Assembly: GCA_002633025.1 (NCBI GenBank)
Contig: NMRB01001036.1
Span: 58,875-122,874, forward strand
Length of the DNA stretch: 64,000 nt
Reading direction: 5' to 3'
Origin: Notospermus geniculatus
Taxonomy: Eukaryota; Nemertea; Pilidiophora; Heteronemertea; Lineidae
Positions 24,206 through 35,997 of the stretch are shown here, piece after piece. A model generated the notes under the pieces. It worked only from the letters and a program-made list of their open reading frames with translations, ran no database searches and was not told the DNA's origin. Made by a program: the position numbers and the translations under genes. Numbering within the stretch: position 1 is the stretch's first letter; every line of letters starts with the position of its first letter.

Positions 24206-24812
24206 CTGGAATGAGAAAAGGCGCCAGTGCCGGTGAGATGAATGTGATAATTTTCAAGTAGGTGTATAACAAGCAGGTGCAGCATTCTAAGAGCTGTCGA
24301 TCATCAAACTGTTGTTTGGTTTCTTTTATTCTTCCTTGGACATTGACATTTAAGATAAACATCACAATAGGGCCGTTTAGACGACAAGCCAAAAAACCAG
24401 CCTTACTATCTACATGTAAGTCACCTCCCCACTAGACGTGTTTATGCGTCAAGTCTGTGTCGTAAGATTATGCTGGTGCAAAAGTTTTAGTGTATTTTAT
24501 TTCTGTTGCACCAAACTTGTCTTACACCACACGTAAGTCCAAATGCGTAGGACAGGAAAGCTGGGACATGTCCTAAGACATCGATGGTGCAACCCATTTT
24601 TGTTAAGACGACGTAAGACCTTTGGTGCAACCGGGATGTCCCAGATTTATCCCATAGCTGTACTTACCGATTGTTTCGGCCGAATTCACTTGGCGATGAA
24701 GATACGTGTCTTGATGAGAATAATAATTATGATTTGGCAAGAATATGGTCTCACTTCGGCGACTGCCTAGAATGAGAAGAGGAAAAAGTTGGGTCCGAAG
24801 AATGAGACAAGG

Positions 24813-24818
24813 TTTATT
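24813..24818 (-). terminator. Candidate alternative polyadenylation signal
   Basis: AATAAA on the minus strand, about 50 bp beyond the TGA that closes the unspliced reading of exon 24918-24962. It could end a short transcript without the TIR domain. Confidence 0.4.
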
Positions 24819-24864
24819 TTCTTCAGCACTTTATCATCACAAAAAGTAAACCTGAACATCAAAT

Positions 24865-24962
24865 TCACTGTAGATTCTTAAAAGCTGTCGTCCGAACTAA
24901 TAATTTGTCGAGGGTACCTTCTCCAGGAGCCGTCGCGTCGTAGTTGTCTTCTTCTGCTATCT
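24865..24962 (-). CDS. Alternative last exon of the TICAM-like gene
   Basis: If the donor at 24917 is not used, the frame reads on through GTLDKLLVRTTAFKNLQ to TGA (24865-24867). Combined with the nearby AATAAA this would make a TIR-less isoform. The donor GAAG/gtaccc is weak, which makes such read-through plausible. Confidence 0.35.
24918..24962 (-). CDS. TICAM-like gene exon, acidic linker
   Basis: 45 nt with acceptor tttttcag and donor gtaccc. Reads IAEEDNYDATAPGE. Phases at both ends agree with neighbours: GG/AG makes Glu on entry and G/AC makes Asp on entry to the TIR exon. Confidence 0.55.
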
Positions 24963-25048
24963 CTGAAAAATATATCATGGCAGAAATGTAATGTGCCATA
25001 ATTTGAAGTCTAGGCCTTTTTACACGGTGCTGGTTCGAGGAAACCTAC

Positions 25049-25091
25049 CTCCACCCTCCTCGGGCGGGTTCGGTTCAGGATGGATTGATCG
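25049..25091 (-). CDS. TICAM-like gene exon, upstream linker
   Basis: 43 nt with donor gtaggt and a less certain acceptor (tttttgtaaaag). Reads SIHPEPNPPEEGG, which continues naturally into the next exon. The LINE insertion begins within about 15 bp of its 5' side, so the rest of the gene is displaced or lost. Confidence 0.5.
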
Positions 25092-25099
25092 CTTTTACA

Positions 25100-27362
25100 A
25101 AAAGAATGCAAAAAGGAAATCTTGAAACCTATTACACACATGTTAAACCACTCAATATCCACCGGTATCTTTCCAGACAGGCTTAAGATAGATACAGAGA
25201 TTACTTAGGTCATCCCCAGCATAAAATTTTCCACTTTGAAACTATTACTGAAACTACCGCTGAAAAAGCAATTGATAGGCTCCAAACAAAAACTAGTTAT
25301 GGGTGGGACGGGATTTCAACAAAACTTTTAAAAGATTGTAAGAAGGAAATCTTGAAACCTATTACACACATGATAAATCACTCAATATCCACTGGTATCT
25401 TTCCAGACAGGCTTAAGATAGCACGAGTCCTTCCTCTCTATAAAAAAGGTGACCCTACCATTCTAGACAATTATCGTCCTATATCCCTGCTTCCCTCTAT
25501 TTCTAAAATTTACGAAAAAATCCTTCATGACCAACTCAGCAATTATTTCACCCAAAATGACCTACTGTATCCAAGCCAATATGGCTTCCGACCCAAGCAC
25601 TCTACTGACCTTGCTGCAGTTGAACTCATTGATAGAATTACAAAAACACTAGATTCTGGAAATATATCTATTGCCATCTTTATGGATCTCAGTAAGGCAT
25701 TTGACACTCTCGATCACGGTATTTTGCTTGGAAAACTAAAATATTATGGTCTTAATGATGCTCCCCTCCATCTCTAAAATTTACGAAAAAGTCCTTCATG
25801 ACCAACTCAGCAATTATTTCACCCAAAATGACCTACTATATCCAAGCCAAACTGGCTTCCGACCCAAGCACTCTACTGACCTTGCTGCAGTTGAACTCAT
25901 TGATAGAATTACAAAAACACTAGATTCAGGAAATAAATCTATTGCCATCTTTATGGATCTCAGTAAGGCATTTGACACTCTCGATCATGGTATTTTACTC
26001 GGAAAACTAAAATATTATGGTCTTAATGATACTGCCCTGTCTCTTCTTAAAAGTTATTTGTCTAACCGTGAACAATTTGTTGATTTCTGTGGCACACAAT
26101 CCATTCGTGCACCCATTACAACTGGCGTTCCTCAAGGATCAATTTTAGGTCCACTTTTGTTCTTAATTTATATTAATGATTTACAACAAGCAAGTAACAT
26201 CTTCAACCCCATCATGTTTGCTGACGACACTACATTAGAGAGTGAACTTAGCAATTTTGGTTCTGAGGCAGTCTGGATGAATTAAACTATAACATCAATT
26301 CAGAAGTAGCAAAAATATCACACTGGCTCGAAGCAAACAAACTCTCACTCAATATCTCAAAACCAAATACATTATCTTTGAACGCCTAGGCTCTAGACCA
26401 ACTGACGTTAGAATTACAATCCATCAAACCCCCATTGATCGCGTTGAAGAATTTAATTTTCTTGGTCTTACTATACATAAGTCTCTCGATTGGTCCCATC
26501 ATCTTTAAAGATCTCGAGAGCAATAGGAATTTTAAACTATATTAAACATTGTGTCCCTCGAAAAACTTTGCTCACTATATATCACGCCCTTATTACTCCT
26601 CACCTTCATTATCAATTATTATCCTGGGGCTACAACCATAACAATATACTAAAACTGCAAAAGAAAGCTGTCCGCATAATGACTAGAAGTCATTTTATAG
26701 CCCATACTGAACCTCTCTTTAAGGAATTAAAAATCCTCAAGCTACCTGATTTACACGCCCTCGTACAAATGAAAGCCAGACTATACACGCCCTCGTACAA
26801 ATGAAATTTCTTTATAAGTTTTTCAAGAACGAGTTACCAGGATATTTTTCACCCGACACTTTTAGAACAAACAACCAAATCCATTACCATAATACTCGGA
26901 ATAGACTGAACTTGGTTGCCCCTTTTTGCAGACACAACTTTGCCAAACTCAGACCTCTTTACAGTATTGTACATATCCATAACTCCCTACCCCTCTTTGT
27001 AACTGAAAAAATTTACACCCACAGCCTTGCTGGCTTCACTCTGTATTACAAGAACTACCGTATATGCTGGGATTGTACAGCTCTGTCTGTACAATCCCTC
27101 ATTGTTACGTTTGTGCTCGATGAATTTTAATCCAGTTTAGTTTATATTTTTTTCATTTTAGTTGCCGTCATCGCGTCAGTGTATATTATTGTACTCCTTT
27201 CAATTCATTTTATTTCATTCACCTTGTCATGGGGTACAACCGTTAGCGATCTACCTTTGATCTTGGTTGTGTCCCAGACCATGATATTTTCTTTTCTTAT
27301 TCTTTGTATCCCTTATTTGTTGATTGTGTTGGTCTGAATAAATATCAAATATCAAATATCAA
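25100..27362 (+). mobile_element. LINE (non-LTR retrotransposon), 5'-truncated and rearranged
   Basis: Reverse transcriptase blocks are visible: DNYRPISLL, FMDLSKAFDTLDHG (motif A), TGVPQGSILGPLLF (motif B) and FADDT (motif C, about 26217), then a 3' domain with HYHNTRNRLN. A Jockey/CR1-like clade is likely. The 3' end is a repeated atatcaa tail (27343-27361). Two internal tandem duplications are present: 25105-25190 against 25341-25430, and 25489-25765 against 25762-26035. The open frames are broken near 26285 and 26800. The element lies antisense to the TICAM-like gene, and its tail ends 40 bp before exon 27402. Confidence 0.92.
25352..26285 (+). pseudogene. LINE reverse transcriptase, broken
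   Basis: Two overlapping frames encode palm and fingers. The segment SKIYEK to KLKYYGLND occurs twice because of a tandem duplication, so the protein would carry motif A twice and could not fold normally. The frame is lost soon after FADDT. It continues degenerate at 26490-27130. Confidence 0.88.
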
Positions 27363-27401
27363 ATGCATACTCACACTTTCTGCTCCTTTATAATATTGTA
27401 G

Positions 27402-27554
27402 AGGATGTGTATAATGGTTACGATCTTGACGATGATGATGACGACTATGATGATGATGATGAAGATGACGATGATGACGATGACGATGATATAGATTATT
27501 TGAAGATGCTGTCTGGCCACATGAAGGCAAGGGAGTACAGGCGGCACAAACAAG
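27402..27554 (+). CDS. TTC31: Acidic exon of the TTC31-like gene
   Basis: Acceptor attgtag and donor gtaggc. Reads E-DVYNGYDL, then an Asp/Glu run coded mostly by GAT/GAC, then DYLKMLSGHMKAREYRRHKQ. It opens with AG completing a split Glu codon and ends in phase 1, which fits exon 30387 (G/AT = Asp). The acidic run could act as a flexible or histone/RNA-binding-competitive tail, but that is unproven. Confidence 0.77.
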
Positions 27555-28036
27555 GTAGGCATGGTAGGTGTACTCGGCCAAGATTGGTGCGTTGCCTTGT
27601 ATCTTCTTGTATCTGTGTGGTGATGCAGTTTTCTTTAGGGAGCATCCATTAAGTACGTACGAACAAAAACGCCAATTTTTAGCCCCCCCTGTACGCACCT
27701 TGTACGCATTCGCTCAAACCCCCTCCCCCCTGTACGAGCGTACTCCAAGGGGCTACTTCATTCAGTACCGTACCACTGCGGCGCCGCAGTCGGATGGCGT
27801 GTGATCTGTGCACGCAAACGCTAAGACATGGCACATACGCAGGAACCCGGCGCGGAAAACAGCTAACCGCGCGGCAGGGTGACATCTGAAACCGAGTCAA
27901 GTTTATTTCGTGTAAGTTCCGGCCTCATGTGCAATTACTATGATTCCCTTTATTTTCATGGTATCTAACTGCATTAACCATAGCAAACTGCACAACTCCA
28001 AACAATCCACCACTCTGAGCACTGCACTGCAATTAA

Positions 28037-28967
28037 AGCTGACGTGAATGAACAAAAACAGGAGATTCCAGCTTTGAAAAAGACCACCACGCCACGGTGG
28101 TGGTCAAGAGAAATACAAACGACCATAAGGTACTTTCAAAACACCTGCAGAACCTGATAGACTACCAGCATATTTGGTGGCGCCACTGTATTCTCCATGA
28201 GTCGGTCAATGGAGTAACATCGAGCGTGGCGTCCCAATGACGTCAGCAGGTCGAAGGCGTTATGTTCTTTCGGAACCAGAGAGGAAAGTTGATCTCCATT
28301 CTATAGTATTCACTTCTTGTTGACATTTATGGTGTTATCCAAGCACCAGTTGAAAACATTTATGCATTCAAAAACAATACAACACTCATTTGACGTACAT
28401 CAACGTCATCAGATATCATTACACATACGTTGAGGAAAATTCTTATTTTATTCCTTTGGCCATAATTACCGTAATCAATTAAATATTCTTTCTACAAATA
28501 TACACACATCGCGCAAGTCATGCATGTATTACTGCTCAGACCAAGTACATTGCATTTTTGTGAAAATGTATTCAAATAACGAAACTATGGCAAAAGAAAT
28601 CAAATAAGATTTATATGCAACATGTTTGCAATGATACCAATTGTAGTTTCTGAAACTCGGACGAGTGGTGTATTATTTGTTGATGCCGGAGTTTTCGCCA
28701 TTGTACTATATATATCAACTGGGCGCAAGCACTAAAGAACCCTGACCAACCTCATACTCAGGTTCCTACGGATTGTACTAAGTCTATCAGGCCCTGTCAC
28801 TTGGCCACTATCTCTTGATGTGTCTCGATTGAAAGCCTGAGATTGAATACAGTGGCGCCACCAAATAGGCGGTAGTCTATCATGTTCTGGAGGTGTTTCG
28901 AAGGGCGTTTGCACTTCTGTAGACCACCATGCTGTGGCGCTGTGGTTTTTGTTCATTCACGTCAGCT
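28037..28967. mobile_element. TTAA-flanked element with long inverted arms
   Basis: Flanked by TTAA (28033-28036, 28968-28971). Ends AGCTGACGTGAATGAACAAA / TTTGTTCATTCACGTCAGCT, with inverted homology for about 150 bp (gtggcgccactgtatt on both arms). The same end family occurs at 63272-63757. piggyBac-like by target site; no transposase seen. Confidence 0.8.
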
Positions 28968-28984
28968 TTAAACCCCTAATTGAC

Positions 28985-29371
28985 AGGCCTTGGAGTAAGA
29001 GGTGAGCGATTGCTCGCACCTGCCATCACCCGCGTAAAATGAAATTTAGGCATGCCAAAAGCCGCCAGCCTCAATAGAAAACACATTGAAAAAAATCGCC
29101 CGCCTCGCCAAGCTCGTCTTACGTCTGACACGCCGTCTGCTGGCAACGATGGAAGCTCCAGGAACCAGAATCCAGTACTGCTCAGGCTGATTGGTCAGTT
29201 GTTGTCAACTGCTCGTCCACAGCCAATCATATTGCAGCTTTCATATGATGTTCGGTGTGCTGTTATTGTCATTCAAAATGGCTGACACCGTCAACAGCTC
29301 GCCTAGCACAATTTCTTTTGACTTAGGTGGCCTGTTTTCCACCCACCTGCAATTATCTTACTCCAAGGCCT
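28985..29371. mobile_element. MITE with CAGGCCTTGGAGTAAGA ends
   Basis: Inverted ends CAGGCCTTGGAGTAAGA / TCTTACTCCAAGGCCTG (one or two mismatches further in). Ends starting CAGG are common in hAT MITEs; target duplication is not clear. Confidence 0.6.
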
Positions 29372-30386
29372 GAATCGACTCCCACTGCTTGGCTGGCAGG
29401 GGCTAATCAAGCCTGCCACTGAGGGTATTTACAGTTTTCTGAGCACAATTCATCAGCCAAACTTTATGGGCAAATTGCACCATGAAGGTGTTGTTATTTT
29501 GGAAGACAATGTGCACAAGAAAACAAGCTGCAGCAGTCCTTCTCATTTGAAAAGTGCAGAAGAGCTGTTTTCAACACTCCTAAGACGTGCTAGGAGAGCT
29601 GTTAGCTGTCCTCAAATTGCTGTGTTAATTGAGTCGAGGAGCTCAGCGCTGTTTGTGTTGCCCAGAACCCATCTGCTTCTCCCAGTCCCTGGTTATCTCT
29701 CTTTTGCCATTGAGACATTGGGTGAATTAAATGAATAAAAGCTAGCAGATGCTTTTAAAGATTTGTACAACATACCGTATTGCATTTGTACTGCAAAATG
29801 CAAGTAAAAGCATTTGCTAGTCTTTATTCATGTGGCCCATTGAACAATCAACCTCTTTATGGATGCACCCTGTAGAAAGAAAGATGTTCCATGTCTTTGT
29901 CACTGATACATCATGTATAATAACCCATACGTGTATGATGATTCACCCTGTGGAAAAATATTTCACTATTTCACTTATTTCACTTTGTGGGGCGAGAACA
30001 ACTCGCCAGCAGTGGGTAATTAAGATAATTACTGGGCGAGAGGTACTCTCCCTAAGTGTGCTAAGGGTTACGGAGTTAGGGTTAGGGTTCTTGGGTTGCG
30101 TACGTACGCAAGACTACCCCCTTCCCCCTGTACGCAGAGTGTACGCTTTTTCATAGACTCCCACTCCCCCTCAGTGTGTACGTAGTTAATGGATGCTCCC
30201 TTACGGTATCATTCCTCAGTAATTATGCTTCTGATGATGAATCCAGTTTCCATATTTATGTCTTGCAGCAAGAATGTCAACAAATGGTTGAGCAGTTAGT
30301 GAGTTTGTCAATCCAGCCAATATAAGTACCAAGCTGTCATTGCAATAGAATCGTGTTTATTAAAATAGTGATTGTTCAATTTTCAG

Positions 30387-30648
30387 ATCTGGGTCAGCCC
30401 AATAAAATACTTACTCCAGAGGAAATCAGGAAAAATGCAGAAGAGCTGCTTGCAGAGGAAGAAAAAGAAAAAAGAAAAGCAGAAAAACGGCGAGCAAAGA
30501 AAAAACGACGACGGGAAAAGAAAAAGTTGGAAAAAGTAGCTTCAGAACAAGACAAAAATGAGGACTTGAAGTCTAATGCTCAGAAAAAAGCACAGACAGA
30601 TAACAAAGAAAAAGGAAAAATATGTGTGAAAAAGTCAGAAAAAAATAA
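30387..30648 (+). CDS. TTC31: Basic helix exon of the TTC31-like gene
   Basis: Acceptor tttcag, donor gtaagt. Encodes LGQPNKILTPEEIRKNAEEL followed by a long Lys/Arg/Glu-rich helix (EKRKAEKRRAKKKRRREKKK). The same motif, a TEEEA-type start, AEELVAEEE and KKRLKKKRQKERKRQ-like run, sits ahead of the TPRs in vertebrate TTC31, which makes this the best diagnostic exon with the TPRs. The basic run could serve as a nuclear localisation signal. Phase 1 in, phase 2 out. Confidence 0.9.
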
Positions 30649-30691
30649 GTAAGTCGTATATTTTCCTCAGGGTTTTCATCGGGCTGTTTTA

Positions 30692-31670
30692 TGCACCGGT
30701 CAATGAGAAGTCTGAACCCCCCCGTTCAGACATTCGACACTTATTCGACACTTGAAGAGAAACTGTTCGCCAGGAACTCGACACCATTTCACCCAGAACC
30801 ACCAGCACTTTCGCCAGGAATTCGACACTGCTTTTTTCTTCAACCCCCAGGACATCACCTTTTTTTCGACATCAGTTTGTTGAGGACGCCAGGAATTCGA
30901 CACACATAGTGGGCGGCGGCCCTGCTGTGACCAAGGGTGCAGAATGCCTGCAATGGCTACACAGGCACCGAAGCAGCGCCGTCTTCTTGTGTTTTTCAAT
31001 GTTTAATCAATGTTTAGGCTTCTAGACTAGGCCTACACTACAGAAAAACTCCAAATACATTTATTTTGAGAATCATGCATACGAACACATATTTATTAAG
31101 TATTTCGGAACAAAATCCCTGAATCTCACGGCCTGGGCCTCGCCTACCTTCTTGCAGCCATTTTCTCCTCTGTCATCCTAGTTCCCGGCAGGTTTACCAC
31201 CGTACTGTCACAGCAACTCCACATAGTAGTCCGAACACTGCATCCTGTTGCTCATTTGCAGAACTGACGGTCGCAACATCTGTATTGCGCCCAGCAGATG
31301 CTAAAAACAGCAATACGTTCGGACTACTGCACATAGTACATGCACAACTGTCCTAGAAGTGAGGTTGGGAAATCGCACATGGGTTTCTTGACGCATTTCT
31401 GTCGTCGGACGACACGCATTCGACAGCGGCTCACCGGTTCGCCAGGAATGCGACGTTTACGTTAAAATGTACTCGACAGGAATTCGACAGTTACGAAAAT
31501 TATTTACCTCAGACACTCGACGGAAACGCGACACTATAATTTTTTTTATTCGTCAGGTATTCGACGGTGGGGCAATTTTCGTTCGTCCAGAACTCGATGC
31601 CAAAGAGGCGTCGAATTGGCGTTGACCCCTGAAGGGGGGGGGGGGTTCAGACATCTCATTGACCGGTGCA
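30692..31670. mobile_element. TTA-flanked element with subterminal repeats
   Basis: Inverted ends TGCACCGGTCAATGAGA / TCTCATTGACCGGTGCA with TTA on both sides (30689-30691, 31671-31673). The interior carries about a dozen spaced cgccaggaattcgaca-type words at both ends (30760-30905 and 31395-31615), like transposase-binding subterminal repeats. It starts 43 bp after exon 30387-30648. Confidence 0.78.
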
Positions 31671-31673
31671 TTA

Positions 31674-33265
31674 GTGTGGCTCTGGCATCCAATTGAAATT
31701 AGTGCAATGAAACTCTGCCCGACTGTCCTATAAAACCCACCAAGCTCTCAAACATAGGCCTTTAGGCCAGGCTTATATTATTTTTTGGATAATGGATTGT
31801 CATCGCCATTTAGGTAGGTAGGGAGGGGGAAATAAAAAAAAGAAGAAGAGGCCTTTGAGGCCTCCTTCACAGTTATGCCAAAAAAGAGATTGTCACTGGC
31901 CGCCATCACTGCTGGTTTAGTAGTCTCGTTCAGTGACGTTGTCTTAATCTACAGCGCCATCCATGTCAAGCATTGTCATTAGTGGTGGGATGAATAGATT
32001 CGTGTGTGTAAGACTGTATCGATCGAAAAAATGGAAGATGACACGAGAAAAACAACGACGATGTTTCGCGATTTTGCTTGCCGGTTGGGAAAAAGGAGCT
32101 TTTGAAAAAAATGTGTCGGCGGGAAAAAAACACCGCTTAAAAATGGCAAGTCGGGGAAAAAAAATATTTTTTTGTTTTCCCAAAAAGCACATCGGCGAAT
32201 CCATTATCGATAAGATATAATAAGAAAGGCCTTAACACAGAACTGACGTACTGTGGCTTAATCATGAGACGGCAGGCTACCATGATCCAGAGCTGAGAGC
32301 TAGCTTTCAAAAACACGTCCAGCCATGTGGAGTATAGATTCGGTCAACCTGCCATAATGGGGTACCTGCCTAACATTCTATCCCACCAGATGTCTCTAGT
32401 AGTACTCACTTAAATGCTATAGGCAAAATGTATAGAGCCAAACTATTTTTGCTGAATACTGAGAAAACGGTCCATTAAAACCACGAACATGCAGTGGAAA
32501 AGTTCTTCATAATTCTATAAAGTACATTCTGACTATTCTTGAATTGAATACCATACCTCAGTTGAAGGAGGTAGGCCCTGCTCATATGAAAATTAGCCTT
32601 ATTGTTTGGACTTAATCTGTAAATTGGTTCACTTTGAGTCATTTCTCATATGAGTGGAACTTTAACTGCTCATGAAAAATGTTTTAACTCCTGACCATTT
32701 TATTACGTGCTGAGAGATTATGGTGGGGTATCGATGGCGTCGGTTTACCAGTTCCGTTTCGGCCGAATCACGACCAGTTGTTGATGTAGTTCGAAACAAA
32801 TATCGATAAAAGGGCTACCTTACAAAGTTCGTCACCGTCTCTAGTTGATTTATTATCACTTTCGATCTTATTGTTCAGAAATTGGTTCAATTCCGACGCC
32901 AACAAAATGTGATTTGTAACATAATACCAGTTCGCATAATGATTTGCGCCTGCCATACAGGATTGTGGATATACATGAAAAGTGGTCTGTCTGTGCAGAG
33001 ACAATGGCAGAATGAGAATTTAAGGTCTGCTGAGGCACTCTGTCCCTGTGATGTCAACGGCTGCTGCTCCGTCTTGGGTGAGGATGACGGTATGATCTAT
33101 TTTTAGACGGTGAACACATGTTCTTTGTTTTCGTTTTGGACTGGCTCGATCTCACATAGAATTCTGGCGAACTGAGTCATGAGAGAATTGATTATCCAGC
33201 CACTTTACTAAATTTGCCTCCTGGTTGCATTTTAAAGATCATATGCAATGTGTGGACTTTGACAA
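31674..33265. other. Intronic stretch
   Basis: No gene recognised. The overlapping short frames at 31944-32220 on both strands have no family signature. Bases 32750-33180 are the dispersed repeat also found at 19005-19320. Confidence 0.45.
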
Positions 33266-33270
33266 GGCAT

Positions 33271-34250
33271 TTTTAGCTCAGCTGACCAAAGGTCAGCAGA
33301 GCTAGTAGAATAAGTATTCAGTGGCGTCACGTGTCAGTCCGTCACCCCGTCCGTCAAACTATGCCCGACGTTTTGTAGCCGTAATAGCTAGAGACTTCAA
33401 ATTTCATCTGAAGGTAGCCCTGGGTGAACTCTCCTCAGAAACAAAAAATTAGCGCGATGTGACACATAGTAAGCTCTCCAGGGGGCGTTTCCCGTAAAAC
33501 GAAATATGGGGATATCTCAGGCCCTATGATATATTTGTGTACTAAAGTGATAGGACAGATAGGTTTATATTTTCTACATCAGTTCAAACGGAAATTAATG
33601 TCAGATCTGTTCACCAGGGGACGGTATTCAATGAAATAAAAAAACAGGGGTATTTGAATTTCCCGCACTTTGAAGTTCCAAATTATGCATGACTGGTGTC
33701 CTGTCCCACATAGCCAGTGGTAACACTGATACAATGTTGAACCTTAGCTAATAAAAATGGCCACCATGCTTTTCATCACTTGAGAAGTTCAACATGCTGT
33801 TATAGCCTGACTAATCTTTCATCAGGTAAGGTAACATACTTCAACTCATTCTTTTATGTGTGGCAGCAGTCTCAATGCCTAAATTGGTAATTTAGGTCAT
33901 TCAAATAGTTATATTTGGACAGTCTCTGTGAGCATGCATTGATTGATATATGATTAACCTTGGCACCATGAATTTGTGTTGTGGTCTCACTAACCAGTGG
34001 GGGCATCCAGGCAACCCAGTAGCTTTACCCTGTTACCTGGAGCTATGTTGATATTCATATCATCTTCTACTGCAGGCACATGTAGGGCTGCAGTATCATT
34101 GGAAACACTGCTATTTTACTTATGTGCCTTAAAGTCATGAAATTAGTTCGGGGACAGTTTTCAGGCTAGAGCATGTGCCTCCAATTTAACTGAATTACAC
34201 CTAAAAATCGATATTGTCAGCTGAGCGTATCGCCCATGGGCGACTTGTGC
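33271..34250 (+). mobile_element. Family B element, copy B
   Basis: 5' end TTTTTAGCTCAGCTGACC with a hairpin (ggtcagcagagct). 3' end GTCAGCTGAGC (34216-34226), complementary over 11 nt to the 5' word, then hairpin TCGCCCATGGGCGA and ACTTGT. No coding sequence. Confidence 0.65.
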
Positions 34251-34304
34251 TGCGTTACTTAGGGAAACTAGCTCCACTTGAAGTAACTCATTGCCACTCA
34301 CATA

Positions 34305-34440
34305 CTAAAGCTGCGTTTACCAGACATCCGTAATGCGGTATAGGGACGTGGAATCCCCGGTGGAAGCAATATGTTGTATGCAAAAATGCATTGCCTTTTC
34401 CGCAATCCGCATTCCGCGTGTCAGCTAAACGTTGCTTTAG
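34305..34440. repeat. 136-bp foldback element
   Basis: Ends CTAAAGCTGCGTTTA / TAAACGTTGCTTTAG with mirrored internal blocks (atccg, gcggt / ccgcaatccgcattcc). Confidence 0.6.
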
Positions 34441-34479
34441 AGTTTCTTGAAGCTACTGAAAGGCCATTATCACTAACAT

Positions 34480-35030
34480 TGCCAATTTTGGTATCAAATT
34501 AAATCTTATAAAGTGTAGGTTTGAGCTGACCTACTTCCATGACCTAGTGACCTACTTAAAGACCAGTTGAGCGAAGGTAGTCGTGTTTGTTTGGTATCAA
34601 ATTAAATCTTATGAAGTGCAGGTTTCAACTGACCTACTTCCATGACCTGCTGACCTACTTAAAGACCAGTTGAGCCAAGGTAGTCGTGTTTGGTATCAAA
34701 ACTAAAGCTAATGAAGTGTAGGTTTGAACTGACCTACCTTCATCATGTTCATGACCTAGGGACCTACTTGAAGACCAAGTGTAGGTTGACGGAAGGTAGC
34801 CATGTTTGGTATCGAACTAAAACTAATGATGGATAGTTTTGAACTGACCTACTGAACTACTCCCATGGCCTACAAAGGTACCTTACTTAAAGCCATTAGG
34901 GTAGTCATATTTGGTATTCAACTAGGTTTGAACTGACCTACTGTAATGATCTAGATTTCCTCACCACAGTTGGAGGCACACAGCAGAGAGATCTCTGGCG
35001 CTAGCCAGATCTAGTTAATTATCCAAACAG
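34480..35030 (+). repeat. About 99-bp tandem repeat and terminal hairpin
   Basis: Four to five degenerate units of the 20008 type (ttgaactgacctacttccatg). They are followed by ctcaccacagttgg and the CTGGCgctaGCCAG hairpin that also closes 14636-14720. Confidence 0.75.
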
Positions 35031-35997
35031 AAAATAATCTCTCACTGCATGTTGTATGATTAATCAAATAATAAAGGAGGCAAAAAACTGTTTTGAAAAT
35101 GCATTCTCCCTCAGACCTTAGTTTTTGAAAAATGAAGGGGAGTGAATAATAGCTCTCCTAGATGGAGCTAGGCGAGTGATTTCTGGGTGCCTTAGAATCG
35201 CAAGAAAGAAACTTTGTTTCTTTTTCGTCAATAAAGAAACCTGCAGGGCCTTAGATAATTTTTTACAGCCTGGAGTACTTTACTCATCTTGTATTTACTG
35301 TTTGGATACACTACATCTCTCCTGGCCCTTGTAAAGTGGTGTATTTTACCCATGCTCTGTGCCACTCAGAGCAGGATATGCCAAAACTGTGTAGTGAGAC
35401 CTCACCAAAAACTGTTTAGTGAGACCTGGAAAGATTCCAGCATTGCAAATGGCGGCCATGGCGGCAATCTGGGACACATGTTAATATGATCAGTGAATGA
35501 ATCGGCCTACAGCAGGAGCGCGATTTGATGTACTACGGGCGTGAAATTTCGCTCCTCTTGGGGTCGGACGAGGCGCGGGATGGTGCGCGAGAGTGATCGC
35601 GCGCCTCAAAAACGAAGGTCTGCTCCCTCTTCTTTCTAACCTAGTTACCACTAGAGACATCTATTAGTGTTAGTTCGGCAGGTGTCCCATTGCATCAGTG
35701 AATGAATATGTAATGCATCAATGAATGTAATTACCATATTTCCTTGACTGGCAAAAAAAGGTGAATTATCATTTCCATTAATCACAGCACATCATACGAT
35801 CAATCTCCCTCCGAGAGTGGGAGGGGACTTGATGCTCAGCTGAGTGCCAGGCCCATGGGTCTCTTGTTGGTATAACTGGTTTGTGTCTTCATTTCTGTGT
35901 GGATAGGTGAATACAACGGCCTAGGTCATGTAGGTAGGCCATTTTGTTGAAATTGTCCGGAGTAACAAACGAGCACAAAATTTTAATTTGGTTGTTT
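35031..35997. other. Intronic stretch
   Basis: No gene recognised. A family B 3' end (CTCAGCTGAGTGCCAGGCCC) lies at about 35832-35870. Confidence 0.45.

Larger units (their letters stand above)
27638..30200. mobile_element. PIF/Harbinger-type non-autonomous element with TTA duplication
   Basis: Inverted ends GGGAGCATCCATTAAGTACG / CGTAGTTAATGGATGCTCCC-type, flanked by TTA (27635-27637 and 30201-30203). Bases 27770-27975 match 42110-42330 next to a HARBI1-like transposase remnant, so this is a deletion derivative of that family. Its interior holds a TTAA-flanked element (28037-28967) and a hAT-like MITE (28985-29371). Confidence 0.75.

Noticed and set aside
24206-24392. 5' extension of the TIR frame to an ATG at 24392
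   Set aside because: A strong ctcattccag acceptor sits at the start of the conserved part and the extension does not resemble a TIR linker; upstream exons fit better.
29466-29738. 90-codon plus-strand frame
   Set aside because: Lies between repeat ends inside a Harbinger-type element, no domain and no splice support.
30075-30094. Telomere-like ttagggttaggg
   Set aside because: Fewer than three units inside a Harbinger-type element end; no array.
31944-32220. Overlapping 85-86 codon frames on both strands
   Set aside because: Mutually antisense, Lys/Phe-rich from AAA/TTT runs, no splice sites or family motif.
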